A DNA stretch of 64,000 nt, taken from contig NZ_CP129672.1 in assembly GCF_030505195.1 (NCBI RefSeq), forward strand, positions 5,676,501 to 5,740,500. Reading direction: 5' to 3'. Source of the stretch: Comamonas testosteroni (lineage in GTDB: Bacteria; Pseudomonadota; Gammaproteobacteria; Burkholderiales; Burkholderiaceae_C). A program made the position numbers and the translations under genes. Within the stretch, counting starts at the first letter, position 1. Each line of letters begins with the position of its first letter. The notes below the pieces were generated by a model. The model ran no database searches. It was not told the origin of the DNA and saw only the letters and a program-made list of their open reading frames with translations. Shown one piece after another: positions 51,166 to 60,832 of this stretch.

Positions 51166-53115
51166 TCAAACGATTCGGGGGTTCCGAGCCTTCACGGCGT
51201 TCATGGCAAAGCCCGCTAAGGCAATGGCAAGCACCAAAGCTTGCGCAATCGCGGTTTCCGCTGACGGATAGATGCCAAGCACTTCAATGCGCGGCCAATG
51301 GATCGGGCTCGCGCTCAACCAGCCAGCCTCCTGGAGGCCAGCAACCCCCTTGCCAGCGAGCACTACCGCGAGCACCGCAACCAGGATCGAACTGAGGCTG
51401 AAGAACTTACCAATCGGCATGCGCGCACTGCTCCGCAGCATAAGCCATGCAATGACGGCCAGGATGGCCACTCCGCATACCAATCCGCCTAGCAAGGCAC
51501 TGTTGTTGCCGTCACTGGTCAGTGCAGAGTAAAACAACACGGTCTCAAACACCTCGCGGTAGACGGCGATGAACGACAAGGCGAACAATGCCCACGCTGA
51601 ACGCCGCGTCATGGCTGCCGAAAGTTTGTCCTTTAGGTAGGCCTGCCACTTGCCCGCTGCGCTTTTCTGGTGCATCCAGAGCCCTACGCTCAGCAGCACA
51701 ACGGCCGCGAACAGTGATGAAACCCCCTCGGTCACCTCACGGCTTGCGCCGCTGATGCTCATGAAGTAGGTGGCCACCGCCCAGGTTAGACCACCGCAAG
51801 CCAGTGCGGTCACCCAACCGCCATGCACATAGCCCAGCACATCGCGTCGTTCTGCCTTCTTCAGGAAAGCCAGCATTCCCACGACGATCAACAGCGCTTC
51901 AACCCCTTCGCGTAGCAGGATGGTTAGGGAGGCAATGAAGGTGGTTAGTGGGTCTGCCTTATTAGCGCCGAGTTCGGCGTCCACCTGGGCAAACAGATCG
52001 TCCAGCTTCTGTGCTGTGGCATCGGCTTGTTCCAACCTCCCGCCGGCGAGCGCACCGCGATAGGCCAGCATGGCGTTTTCGACTTCTGTGAGAAGTGCCT
52101 GGTTGCGTGCGCGCAATGCAGGCTCAAGCGGCTCAAAACCATCCAAGTAAGCCGACAGGCCGAGTCTTGTTGCGCTGGCCCGGTCGCCCGCGCGCGCCGC
52201 GGCAAGGCTCTTCTGAAGGAGTGAGCGGGCCAGGGTTAGTCCGCCAGAGCCGCTCGCAACAGCGGTGACTTCTGGGTGGCTACGAACATATGCGGTGAGG
52301 TCGCGAGCTGCGTCTGGTGCTATCAGTTCGGATAGAGCGGCTTCGGTCAAGGTCGCTGCAGCAGCTAGATCGGGAAAGACAGTCTTGGCGGCGGTGTCTC
52401 GAACCCAGGATTGTTCGCCGCGAGCACGCATGGCATCGTCATGCGACAGTGTTCCTGTGAAGAAGGCCAGCGCCCAACGATCCTCGTCAGCGAGCGTGCC
52501 GAAGCCCTGCATCGATGTGCCGGTCACGCCTTGAGAAATGACCTGGTACAGCGCGAGCACACTTCGCGAACGGGCACGATCATGATCGGTGAAGGCGATC
52601 GGGGGCGGGTCTAGCTTGGTGCTGAGTGGGCCGTCGCCAGCACCAGTTGCCCCGTGGCATGACGCGCACTTGGCTTCAAACAGCACCTTAGCGCGTGCGA
52701 GATCCGGTGGCTGAGTCGGAGATAGCGGAAACGGATAGGCTTTGACCAACGCCGCTGCCAGCGAATTGGCGCTGTCGGCCACTGCTTTGGCATCCGCCTT
52801 TGCGGCAATGAGGTCTACTAGCACTTTGGCCTGCCGCTGCAACTCGGGCAGCACCGCAGTGCTCGGCAATGCGGCTAGCTGCAGCACAGCGGTTGCCGCG
52901 AATTCCTTCATTTCTTCGTATTCACTCGCACTTTGAATCTGGCCGTTGCTTACTGCGCCACCGTAGTCAACCGCCAGGTAGTCCAGCAACTGCCAGGTCT
53001 GCTTAGCCTGATCGCTGGCAGCAGGGTCGGCAGCCCAGGCGGGAGAAGCCGACCAGAGCACAAACAATGCGGCTATTGCCAGGAATCTTCTGGCGTAAAG
53101 AGAAAGCATTTTCAT
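51166..53115 (-). CDS. pbrT: PbrT-like cytochrome c-FTR1 permease
   Basis: A 649-residue fusion. A signal peptide, then a helical region and a cytochrome c domain (CASCHGATGAGDG, Cys150/Cys153/His154) precede a C-terminal FTR1-type permease of about seven helices. Two REGxE-type motifs are present (LLREGVEALL and VYREVFETVL), which bind the ion in FTR1 iron permeases. In pbr operons PbrT is described as a Pb(II) uptake protein; FTR1 relatives import iron. A Fur-box-like site 12 bases before the ATG hints at iron control. It is separated from uppP by 230 bases. Confidence 0.85.
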   Translation of the reverse strand: MKMLSLYARRFLAIAALFVLWSASPAWAADPAASDQAKQTWQLLDYLAVDYGGAVSNGQIQSASEYEEMKEFAATAVLQLAALPSTAVLPELQRQAKVLVDLIAAKADAKAVADSANSLAAALVKAYPFPLSPTQPPDLARAKVLFEAKCASCHGATGAGDGPLSTKLDPPPIAFTDHDRARSRSVLALYQVISQGVTGTSMQGFGTLADEDRWALAFFTGTLSHDDAMRARGEQSWVRDTAAKTVFPDLAAAATLTEAALSELIAPDAARDLTAYVRSHPEVTAVASGSGGLTLARSLLQKSLAAARAGDRASATRLGLSAYLDGFEPLEPALRARNQALLTEVENAMLAYRGALAGGRLEQADATAQKLDDLFAQVDAELGANKADPLTTFIASLTILLREGVEALLIVVGMLAFLKKAERRDVLGYVHGGWVTALACGGLTWAVATYFMSISGASREVTEGVSSLFAAVVLLSVGLWMHQKSAAGKWQAYLKDKLSAAMTRRSAWALFALSFIAVYREVFETVLFYSALTSDGNNSALLGGLVCGVAILAVIAWLMLRSSARMPIGKFFSLSSILVAVLAVVLAGKGVAGLQEAGWLSASPIHWPRIEVLGIYPSAETAIAQALVLAIALAGFAMNAVKARNPRIV

Positions 53116-53126
53116 GATATGGAAGT

Positions 53127-53145
53127 GTTATTGATTCTCATTTTA
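53127..53145 (-). promoter_or_regulatory. Fur-box-like site before pbrT
   Basis: GTTATTGATTCTCATTTTA matches 13 of 19 positions of the Fur consensus GATAATGATAATCATTATC, counted by eye. It sits directly before the start codon of the FTR1-type permease. Confidence 0.45.
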
Positions 53146-53345
53146 TTCAGGATATGGCCCACTGGGCGTTGCTCAAGGCCGTTCGGCATAAGTTTCTAAA
53201 AAGGAGGTTTGCTTGTTGTAGGCAAAAAATGACTCAACCAACAACGCCGCATAACTTAGGTTGCATTTATCGATCGAGTCACAGCCAACTGTGCTGAATG
53301 CCTATAAGAGGCAACATATTCATCTTCGTCATGTTTGCTGAACGA

Positions 53346-54149
53346 TTACGTGACGAGCACTGCCAAGATTAGTGTTCCCAGTGCAATGCGATACCACGCG
53401 AAAACTCCAAATCCATGTCCGGTCAGATAGCGCATCAGAAGGCGTATGGCAAGCAGCGCAAATACGAAAGAGGCAAGGAGGCCCATTACAAAAACGCCGA
53501 TGTCGTCGCTCGACAATGCGTTCCAGTGCTTGAAGAGGTTGTATCCGGAGGCGGCCCCCAAGACTGGAATGCCAAGGAAAAACGAAAACTCCGTCGCCGC
53601 CTGGCGTGAAGCCCCGAACCATAGCCCGCCGATAATCGTCGCGCCTGAGCGCGAAGTACCCGGCCAAAGTGCAAGGCACTGCACGAAACCAATCTTCAAT
53701 GCGTCGATTCGGCTGATCTCTTCGGCACGCTCGGCCTTTACATGCACGGGCCGCCGCTCGGCCCACAGAATCGCGATACCACCGATTACGAGTGCGACGG
53801 CCACTGGCCCTGGGCTAAATAGCAGCCTCTGCACATGAGATCCAATCAGCAATCCGAGCACTGCCGCAGGCATGAATGCAATGGCGAGGTTCACTAAGAA
53901 CCGGCGAGCGCCCTGATCGGCACGCGCTGAGACAACAACGTTTGCCAGACGAGCCCTATATTCCCAGATGACCGCGAGCATCGCGCCGAACTGGATGAAC
54001 ACTTCAAAGACGTCGCGTTTCTCTTTCGCAAGGAATGAGAGCGCATTGCCCGCCAGGATCAAGTGCCCTGTCGAGGAGACTGGCAAGAATTCCGTGATGC
54101 CTTCGACGACGCCCATCATTAGCGTCTTGAGAACAAGTTCAGCGTGCAT
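53346..54149 (-). CDS. uppP: Undecaprenyl-diphosphatase (PbrB-like)
   Basis: A 267-residue BacA/UppP family membrane enzyme with GVVEGITEFLPVSSTGHLIL near the N-terminus and LALWPGTSRSGATIIGG, the two catalytic motifs. It releases phosphate from undecaprenyl pyrophosphate. In pbr operons (PbrB) this phosphate is thought to precipitate exported Pb in the periplasm. It lies 88 bases after lspA. Confidence 0.92.
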   Translation of the reverse strand: MHAELVLKTLMMGVVEGITEFLPVSSTGHLILAGNALSFLAKEKRDVFEVFIQFGAMLAVIWEYRARLANVVVSARADQGARRFLVNLAIAFMPAAVLGLLIGSHVQRLLFSPGPVAVALVIGGIAILWAERRPVHVKAERAEEISRIDALKIGFVQCLALWPGTSRSGATIIGGLWFGASRQAATEFSFFLGIPVLGAASGYNLFKHWNALSSDDIGVFVMGLLASFVFALLAIRLLMRYLTGHGFGVFAWYRIALGTLILAVLVT

Positions 54150-54236
54150 TTGCAGGCGGCATTGGTAGAGTCGAGTGGTACATCAGTTTCTCCAAAGCCA
54201 TGTTCACGGCTCCGCATGTGTCAATGAAAAGATGGA

Positions 54237-54743
54237 TCATCTTGCTGGCGTATGGGAATCTGCGCCGTTTCGTTCATGGCCGCGAAAAGCAGCGATCAGC
54301 AGAACCCCCGCTCCCAGGGTGATGCCAATGTCGGCTGCATTGAACGCCGGCCAGTGCCAATCACCCCAATGGAAATCGAGCCAGTCCACCACGGCCCCAT
54401 GCCGCACGCGATCAAGAACATTGCCGAGCCCGCCTCCGAGAATTGCCGCGTAGCCCATAGCCTCAGGTGCTGGAGTCTTCTCGCAGGCAATGAGCCAGGT
54501 GAAAAGGGCAGAAGCAGCGAACCCAATAGCAACAAAAAAGCCGCGTTGCCACCCACCCGCCTGCGCCAAGAAACTGAAGGCCGCACCTGGATTCAGCCAA
54601 TGCCCGATGCTGAACCATGGCGTGATTTCATGAGAGTCATACAAGGGAATCCACGCGACGATGGCCGCCTTGGTCGCTATGTCTGCGGCAAGCACAGTCA
54701 CGGCCAGCAGGTACACCCACAAATTAGTCCTCTTAATGGCCAT
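54237..54743 (-). CDS. lspA: Signal peptidase II (PbrC-like LspA)
   Basis: A 168-residue lipoprotein signal peptidase with four membrane helices. The catalytic aspartates lie in GNVLDRVRHGAVVDWLDFHW and FNAADIGITLG. The start at 54743 overlaps the pbrA end by 11 bases; an earlier in-frame start would lie deep in pbrA. In pbr operons it serves as PbrC and matures operon lipoproteins. Confidence 0.92.
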   Translation of the reverse strand: MAIKRTNLWVYLLAVTVLAADIATKAAIVAWIPLYDSHEITPWFSIGHWLNPGAAFSFLAQAGGWQRGFFVAIGFAASALFTWLIACEKTPAPEAMGYAAILGGGLGNVLDRVRHGAVVDWLDFHWGDWHWPAFNAADIGITLGAGVLLIAAFRGHERNGADSHTPAR

Positions 54744-57660
54744 GGGGCTTGATTTCCTCAGACGACCGCAGCAAGCGCATCCCATTGAAAACGACGGCCA
54801 GGCTAGCCCCCATGTCGGCCAGAATCGCCAGCCACAGACTTGCATGTCCAGTAAAAGCCAAGGCCATGAACACCGCCTTTGTCCCAAGCGCAAACACGAT
54901 ATTGGCCGTCAAGATGCCTGCAACGCGTTGCGATAGCCGGATGAACTCAGGAAGCTTGCGGAGGTTGTCTTGCATCAAGGCGACGTCAGCCGTTTCGATC
55001 GCTGTATCGGTACCAGCAGCGCCCATCGCAAAGCCTATGCTCGACTTGGCCAACGCTGGCGCATCGTTAACGCCATCCCCAACCATACCAACTGGCCCGC
55101 GTGCGAGTAGCCCTTCGATTGCCAACAGTTTGTCCTGCGGAAGTAGTTCGCCCTTGGCGTCGGTGATGCCCACCTGCGCAGCCACAGCTTGCGCGGTTTT
55201 CGAATTATCGCCAGTCAACATGACTGGCTCGATCCCCAGCGACTTGAGTTCGCCGATTGCTTGCCGGCTGGTATCGCGCACCGTGTCGGCCACGGCCAGC
55301 AGGGCGAGTACTTGCTGGTCAGTTGCGAGGAGCACAACGGTCTTGGCCTCGTTCTCCAACGCATCGAGCTGAGTCTCGATCTCGAGTGTTGAAAGTCCCA
55401 GCTCTTTGATCAGCCGGTGGTTGCCGACGTAATAGACATCTCCATCGACGTTGCCTTTGACGCCTCGTCCAGGGATCGCTTCGAACTTGCCCACCTGAGC
55501 ATGGGGTTGGTTGTAGCTGGCCACGATGGCAGTGGCCACAGGATGCTCCGACAGCGCATCGATGCTCGCAGCAATCCGCAGAACTTCTTCCCTCGGCTGG
55601 CCACGCAACGGTACGACATCGGTCAGAGAAGGGCGACCATGGGTCAGGGTCCCCGTCTTGTCCAAAGCCACCGATTTCAGGTGTCGCCCTTGTTCGAGGT
55701 AAAGACCGCCCTTGACAAGGATGCCCCGGCGTGCGGCCGCTGCTAGGCCGCTGACCACGGTAACCGGCGTGGAGATCACCAATGCGCAGGGGCAGGCAAT
55801 GACCAGCATCACCAGCGCTTTGTAGACCCATTCGAACCAGGGCTGCCCGAAAGCGAACGGAGGAATGACCGCAACGGCGAGAGCAACCGCGAAGACCGCC
55901 GGTGTATAGATGCTGGCGAACTTGTCCACGAAGCGCTGCGTGGGTGCGCGTTGCCCCTGCGCTTCCTGCACCGATCGTGCAATACGGTCGAGAGTGGTTT
56001 CACCCTTTCGAGAGGTAACGCGGAACTCCAGCGTGCCGCGCTCGTTGATGGTACCGGCGAAGACCGTGGCACCGGCGGTTTTCTCCACGGGCATGCTCTC
56101 ACCGGTGATCGGCGCCTGGTTTACCGATGATTGGCCCGCGACGACTTCACCATCCAATGCAATGCGTTCGCCCGGACGCACCCGTACAACGCTGCCGAGA
56201 GGCACGGAATCCGCCTTGACTTCTTGCCATTGCCCGTCCGGCTGGCGTACCAATGCGTTCTCAGGCGCCAGATCCATCAGCTTGCGGATGGCATTGCGGG
56301 CCCGATCCAGGCTCAAGGCCTCAATCATCTCAGCGATACCGAAGAGCCAGATCACCACCGCTGCCTCAGGCCACTGCCCAATCAGGGCCGCACCGATGAC
56401 GGCGACCGTCATCAACAGGTTCATGTTCAGCGAGCGCGTCTTCAGCGCAATCCAGCCCTTTTTGAGGGTCTCGACCCCACCCAAGCTGATGGCCGCGAGG
56501 CACGCAAGAATGATGGGCCAGGAGGCCTCGGATGCCCCCGCGAAGACCATGGCCTCTGCGCCGAGCGCTAGTACGCCGGAGACCGCCATCCGAATCCATT
56601 GCCCGCGCGAGATGCTGGTGCCGAAATCACGGGGCGCGGATGACTTTGGGTCAGAGGTGCTTTGGAGCACTGGAGCCATGCCGAGTCGCTCAATCGCGGT
56701 CGTCACCGGAGCCAGATCGGCAAGATCGTGGCTCACCGTAAGCGTACGATCCATCAGATTGAAATTCAGGGCTTTCACCCCTGGCATACCTTCGAGCGCC
56801 TTGCGCAGCAGCCCCTCCTCGGTTGGACAGTCCATTTTTTCGATGAGATAGATGGCTTGGCCCTGCGGCGTGGTGTCGCCGCTGCGCTCGATGCTGGCCT
56901 TCATGCCGACATCGTTCAGCGCCTTGAGGATCGGCGCAGGGTCCGGCAAATGATGCAGCACATCCAGCCGTCGCCCCATCAGGTTGAAATCCAGTCGCTC
57001 AATACCGTTGATTGCACCCAGGCGCTTACGGATCGTTGCCTCTTCGGTGGGACAATCCATATTCGGAATAAGGAAGCGTGTACCGTTTCCTGTCACTGGT
57101 GTCCGGATTGAAGACGCCACCATGCGAGGGGGGAGGGCTTCGACAGCGATTGGCATGCTACCCGCCGTCTTTTCTACCGGCTGCATACCCAGATTCACGA
57201 TGGCCTGGGCAATCGGAGTGGTATCGGCGAGCGTATGAGATACCGTCAACGTGTGGGCCTTCAGGTCGAAGTCCAACTTCTGTACCCCTTCCAAAGGCTC
57301 CAGCGTTGCGCGCAACTGGCGTTCTTCGCTAGGGCAATCCATTTGCTGGATGAGATAGACAAGCTGCGAAGACCTGGGTTGCACGACCGCCTGCATGCCA
57401 ATGTCGTGAAGTGCACGCAGGATTGCATTTTGGCCGGCAGGTTCATGCACTACTTCCAAGTAATGAGCGGGCAAGTCAAAAACTACATCTTGGATGCCAT
57501 CAATTTGCGCTAGCCGCTTGCGGATCTGGACTTCCTCACTAGTGCAGTCCATATTGCCTATGAAAAAACCCGTCACGAGCGGCGCAACTGTCGCTTTCGT
57601 GATTCCTGTAGCGCACCCACATGTTGAGCCGCAAGTTGCTTGCGTCATTGCATTGTTCAT
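54733..57660 (-). CDS. pbrA: PbrA-type P1B ATPase with four metal-binding repeats
   Basis: A 975-residue Pb/Cd/Zn exporter, far longer than the usual 750-800. The start has AAGGA about 9 bases upstream; the ATG at 57747 lacks a site. Four tandem N-terminal HMA-like repeats each carry MDC(T/P)(S/T)EE at Cys39, Cys109, Cys203 and Cys278, after a Cys-rich leader (TCGSTCGC). The core has CPC in the membrane, DKTGT (Asp667), LTGDNSKT and VGDGVNDAPAL. It is first in the leftward operon, transcribed from the PbrR promoter. Confidence 0.92.
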   Translation of the reverse strand: MNNAMTQATCGSTCGCATGITKATVAPLVTGFFIGNMDCTSEEVQIRKRLAQIDGIQDVVFDLPAHYLEVVHEPAGQNAILRALHDIGMQAVVQPRSSQLVYLIQQMDCPSEERQLRATLEPLEGVQKLDFDLKAHTLTVSHTLADTTPIAQAIVNLGMQPVEKTAGSMPIAVEALPPRMVASSIRTPVTGNGTRFLIPNMDCPTEEATIRKRLGAINGIERLDFNLMGRRLDVLHHLPDPAPILKALNDVGMKASIERSGDTTPQGQAIYLIEKMDCPTEEGLLRKALEGMPGVKALNFNLMDRTLTVSHDLADLAPVTTAIERLGMAPVLQSTSDPKSSAPRDFGTSISRGQWIRMAVSGVLALGAEAMVFAGASEASWPIILACLAAISLGGVETLKKGWIALKTRSLNMNLLMTVAVIGAALIGQWPEAAVVIWLFGIAEMIEALSLDRARNAIRKLMDLAPENALVRQPDGQWQEVKADSVPLGSVVRVRPGERIALDGEVVAGQSSVNQAPITGESMPVEKTAGATVFAGTINERGTLEFRVTSRKGETTLDRIARSVQEAQGQRAPTQRFVDKFASIYTPAVFAVALAVAVIPPFAFGQPWFEWVYKALVMLVIACPCALVISTPVTVVSGLAAAARRGILVKGGLYLEQGRHLKSVALDKTGTLTHGRPSLTDVVPLRGQPREEVLRIAASIDALSEHPVATAIVASYNQPHAQVGKFEAIPGRGVKGNVDGDVYYVGNHRLIKELGLSTLEIETQLDALENEAKTVVLLATDQQVLALLAVADTVRDTSRQAIGELKSLGIEPVMLTGDNSKTAQAVAAQVGITDAKGELLPQDKLLAIEGLLARGPVGMVGDGVNDAPALAKSSIGFAMGAAGTDTAIETADVALMQDNLRKLPEFIRLSQRVAGILTANIVFALGTKAVFMALAFTGHASLWLAILADMGASLAVVFNGMRLLRSSEEIKPHGH

Positions 57661-57782
57661 AGTCAGTTGTCCTTGAATTTCTGATCGCTGGTTCGCTGCG
57701 CGTAGTAACGGCATCAGGTGCGACAGCGCACTCTGGTTGATCCTCACGCCGTCACTTGACTTCGGAGCCTATCTAGCGCATC

Positions 57783-57813
57783 ATTAAAAACTCTAAAGCA
57801 GATTGAGAGTCAA
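57783..57813 (-). promoter_or_regulatory. MerR-type pbrA promoter and PbrR operator
   Basis: Read leftward: TTGACT (57813-57808), 19-base spacer, TTTAAT (57788-57783), with the dyad ACTCT-N11-AGAGT (57790-57810) straddling the spacer. Same geometry as the cadA promoter. Confidence 0.85.
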
Positions 57814-57846
57814 GGGAAACCCGCAACTAGTGCCAGGGAATACAGA

Positions 57847-58266
57847 GTGAAGATCGGTGAATTGGCCAGCGCGACAGGGGTGCAGATCCCAACAATTCGT
57901 TTCTACGAGCAGGAGGGATTGCTGCCACCTGCAGCGCGCACGGCAGGCAACTACAGGCGATATGACGAATCGCACGTACAGCGACTAGCGTTTGTGCGAA
58001 ATTGCCGCTCGTTGGATATTGGGCTGGACGATATCCGGTCTTTACTTCAATTGAAAGATAGGCAGCGTGAACCTTGCGGCGAGGTCAATGAGCTTCTGGA
58101 CAAACATATCCTGCAGCTAGTCAAACGCATTGAGGAGCTGAAGGCTCTCGAGGGACAGTTGATCGCTCTTAGAGCTCAATGCTGTTCCGGGCAGGTCGTC
58201 GAGCTGTGTGGAATACTTGATGGCCTGTCGTCGGCGTTGCAAAGTCCGGTGCCAACGATGTTATGA
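57847..58266 (+). CDS. pbrR: PbrR-type MerR regulator
   Basis: A 139-residue MerR activator with a GTG start. The winged helix (MKIGELASATGVQIPTIRFYEQEGLL) is followed by the dimerisation helix and sensing cysteines Cys77, Cys112, Cys113 and Cys121; the adjacent Cys pair is typical of PbrR. It is divergent from pbrA and should bind the dyad between them. Confidence 0.9.
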   Translation: MKIGELASATGVQIPTIRFYEQEGLLPPAARTAGNYRRYDESHVQRLAFVRNCRSLDIGLDDIRSLLQLKDRQREPCGEVNELLDKHILQLVKRIEELKALEGQLIALRAQCCSGQVVELCGILDGLSSALQSPVPTML

Positions 58267-58519
58267 AAAATATCGGCCGTCTACTCAGCGAACCCAAGAG
58301 TTTGACTAGGAAGAGATTTGATTTACACGCGGCGTCTGCATCGATGATGGACTTTCGGTGTATAGCGCATACTTGCACTGGTACTTCTGATTTGATCGCG
58401 CAACGTTGACAATCTGAACCTCAGTCGGTTCGATACATAGAAGCTTCACGCCCAACCTTCGAGGGATGTGGAAGTCACTCAATTTGGATCGTGTGGAATG
58501 CACGATCGCCCAGGGAAAC

Positions 58520-58789
58520 ATGAAGATCCATTTCACATCGTTGGGGCTTCTTATGCTCAAGTTCTTTATCGCACTCATCGGCCTGTTTTGGCGAGTCCTC
58601 CTCATCGTTGGAGGCCTAGTGCTTGGCTCGCTCTGGAATGCTGCTTGGGCCTTCTTCACTTCGCCCATGACGGATGATGAGGAAAGCACCTCGATCTCCT
58701 GCGCTTACGATGCCCATACTGCATTCCAAAATGGAGAAATTGGTATGGGTGAACTTCAGTATTGGTGCGAACAAGAAGAAGACCTTTAA
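58520..58789 (+). CDS. Small membrane protein, unknown
   Basis: 89 residues from the ATG at 58520 (AGGG just upstream). One long hydrophobic segment (LKFFIALIGLFWRVLLIVGGLVLGSLWNAAWAFF) is followed by an acidic tail with two Cys (SISCAYD and QYWCEQEEDL). The protein is not recognised. It is convergent with the transfer operon and stops 8 bases from it. The 250 bases before it hold no supported feature. Confidence 0.45.
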   Translation: MKIHFTSLGLLMLKFFIALIGLFWRVLLIVGGLVLGSLWNAAWAFFTSPMTDDEESTSISCAYDAHTAFQNGEIGMGELQYWCEQEEDL

Positions 58790-58796
58790 CAAGCTG

Positions 58797-60413
58797 TCAA
58801 CGTTTTAATCGAACGCTAGACCCCTTACCAGCTTTGTTTGAGAGGTTGTCTGCTTTGTTAATGCTGGAGTTTTCAAGCCCAAGTCGATAGCCCGCCCACG
58901 CCATCATGGAACTCCAGATGAGTGGAAGTGCAATGAACATCATTGCCAATAAAGTGTTAAGAATCATGCGCTTGTATAGTTGCGGCTGACCGGAGCTCAC
59001 GCTTTGCGTAATCTCTTGCATCAATGCAGATCCGGTCAAACCTGGGTACATCGCATCGATTAAATGGGCGTCAACCCATCGGGCCACATACCACATGACG
59101 GCCCAAAACTTAACTGTGAATATTGCTAATCCACCAACCACCATCACTTTCAAATCGTAGCAACTAATCACTACGATCAATGGCAGGAACATATACAACG
59201 CCATCAGTACAAGTGCTTGGAGCATGGGAAGCATATTCAACAATGGGACCATGCTGAGTGAGGATTCAAATGCCTGTTTACCTACTCCAATGGTACTAAT
59301 CCCCCCTGTGACAGTACGCCACGCGTTCGTGCCCTTGCCATAGTCGTCGCCCAGCATCTTGTCAGGACTAACAAATGTCGGGTTGGCCTTCTCAAAGGCT
59401 AGCTTTGCCATGGCATCCTTGGCCTCATCTGTCGAACTAAACGTGATAGTGTTTTGGGCGACTTGCAAGAGACTCCGCCATGTCGAGGTGTTGCTGGTGA
59501 GGCGCTCTCGCACTCCTCCTGTAGCAGCGTCAGCTTCCCACCATTGCTTGCAAGTTGGGCGCCCCCAGTCCGGGTTCATAAAGCCCTGATCCGAACCGCC
59601 ACCTTGCATGTATTCGCTGTCACGATTGAAGTCGATGCTCCAGCCAGGCACCGGGTTATATGAGCGCATCACGTCATAGAAACCGGGCTCTGTTCGGAAA
59701 AACTGGCTGCCCACCCAGTCCACATCCGTGGGGCCATAGATGCTCCCCTCTGCGAGAATGCCTCGGCCGTTTGCTGAGATCTGATTCTTGTCCATCGAGA
59801 AATACTGGCTGCGCGCAGGCACAAAGCACTCGCTGTAGAAGCGCTGCACATCGTGCAACAGAGCCGGATCTTCAATCGTGGCCATCCTGGCCAGATCTGC
59901 TACGACGCGCAGATCGCGTTCAGAGCTGGTCACGCCCGCCCGAAAAGCGCCATTGATGCCAGAGGACAGCCCCATGACGCTGTACCACCACAAGGGGACA
60001 TAGGATAGGTTTCCAGATCCGGCAAAAGAGCCGTTCACCGCGTCTGCCATCGCTCGGTCGTAGCCCGAGTTCGTCCCGCCCTGTGTCGACACGACCTGGG
60101 GCTCAGAACCATCTGCAGCCCGCTCTGGCTTGTAGCTGAGATTGATGTTGTGCAGCGATGTAAAAGGCGTTGTCGCGAAGCACAGCGCCATGACCAGCAA
60201 TGCCGTAATCAGCTTGGTCTGTATGGACTCGATGAGAGCCAGCACACCGTTAAACCCTGCGCCTTCTTCTTTGGCGCTATGCCACGCGTTAAACGCGATG
60301 AGCGCGAAGGGCAGGGCGGCCAGGCCGGTGCCGGTCAAAATCTCGCCGAGTAGGTTGGCGAATGCCCAGCCGTAGAGCGTCGTAAATAGTTCAAGATAGC
60401 TATCGAGCTGCAT
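58797..60413 (-). CDS. TraG N-terminal-domain conjugative transfer protein
   Basis: A 538-residue inner-membrane protein with hydrophobic segments at both ends (LPFALIAFNAW, LITALLVMALCFA; ALVLMALYMFLPLIVVISC, MILNTLLAMMFIALPLIW) around a periplasmic region. This is the TraG_N layout of F- and ICE-type mating-pair formation, where it acts in pilus assembly and mating-pair stabilisation. It starts 5 bases after the previous gene and is the last gene of the transfer operon here. Confidence 0.85.
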   Translation of the reverse strand: MQLDSYLELFTTLYGWAFANLLGEILTGTGLAALPFALIAFNAWHSAKEEGAGFNGVLALIESIQTKLITALLVMALCFATTPFTSLHNINLSYKPERAADGSEPQVVSTQGGTNSGYDRAMADAVNGSFAGSGNLSYVPLWWYSVMGLSSGINGAFRAGVTSSERDLRVVADLARMATIEDPALLHDVQRFYSECFVPARSQYFSMDKNQISANGRGILAEGSIYGPTDVDWVGSQFFRTEPGFYDVMRSYNPVPGWSIDFNRDSEYMQGGGSDQGFMNPDWGRPTCKQWWEADAATGGVRERLTSNTSTWRSLLQVAQNTITFSSTDEAKDAMAKLAFEKANPTFVSPDKMLGDDYGKGTNAWRTVTGGISTIGVGKQAFESSLSMVPLLNMLPMLQALVLMALYMFLPLIVVISCYDLKVMVVGGLAIFTVKFWAVMWYVARWVDAHLIDAMYPGLTGSALMQEITQSVSSGQPQLYKRMILNTLLAMMFIALPLIWSSMMAWAGYRLGLENSSINKADNLSNKAGKGSSVRLKR

Positions 60414-60418
60414 ATCGA

Positions 60419-60832
60419 TCAGGAGATAAGGCCCATGATGAATCGGGCAATATTGCCCGCGCCAATTGGCACGAGTGCCAAGTACATGGCCAGCATGCCG
60501 GCGACGCGCCAGCGCATAGCCAGCACCGCCCGCAGCTCATGCTTGGCCACGTAGCCTCGCCTGAATCCCCAGGCCACGATCGGACGCCAGCTCACAATCA
60601 CCCAACTGCACAGGGCGGTCTGAGTAAGCGTCCCGAGTTGCGCGCCTATGCGAAACCATGCTGAGACAGAGACGACCTGTGAGGGCTCCAGCTTGAGCAG
60701 CCAGGTCAATAAGGTGCCGCCAATCAAAACGATCAAGGCACCGTAGATGAGCCAGGGCAGCCAACGACGAAGCCGCCCCTTACGCTTTGGAACTGGCTCA
60801 GACGCTTCCACGACTTTTTCGGTGTCGGTCAT
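60419..60832 (-). CDS. ICE small membrane protein
   Basis: A 137-residue protein with a basic N-terminus and three hydrophobic segments (WLPWLIYGALIVLIGGTLLTW, QTALCSWVIVSW, GMLAMYLALVPIGAGNIARF). A gene of this form regularly sits between the PFL_4711-type and TraG-type genes of these elements. Function unknown. It overlaps the upstream gene by ATGA. Confidence 0.65.
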   Translation of the reverse strand: MTDTEKVVEASEPVPKRKGRLRRWLPWLIYGALIVLIGGTLLTWLLKLEPSQVVSVSAWFRIGAQLGTLTQTALCSWVIVSWRPIVAWGFRRGYVAKHELRAVLAMRWRVAGMLAMYLALVPIGAGNIARFIMGLIS

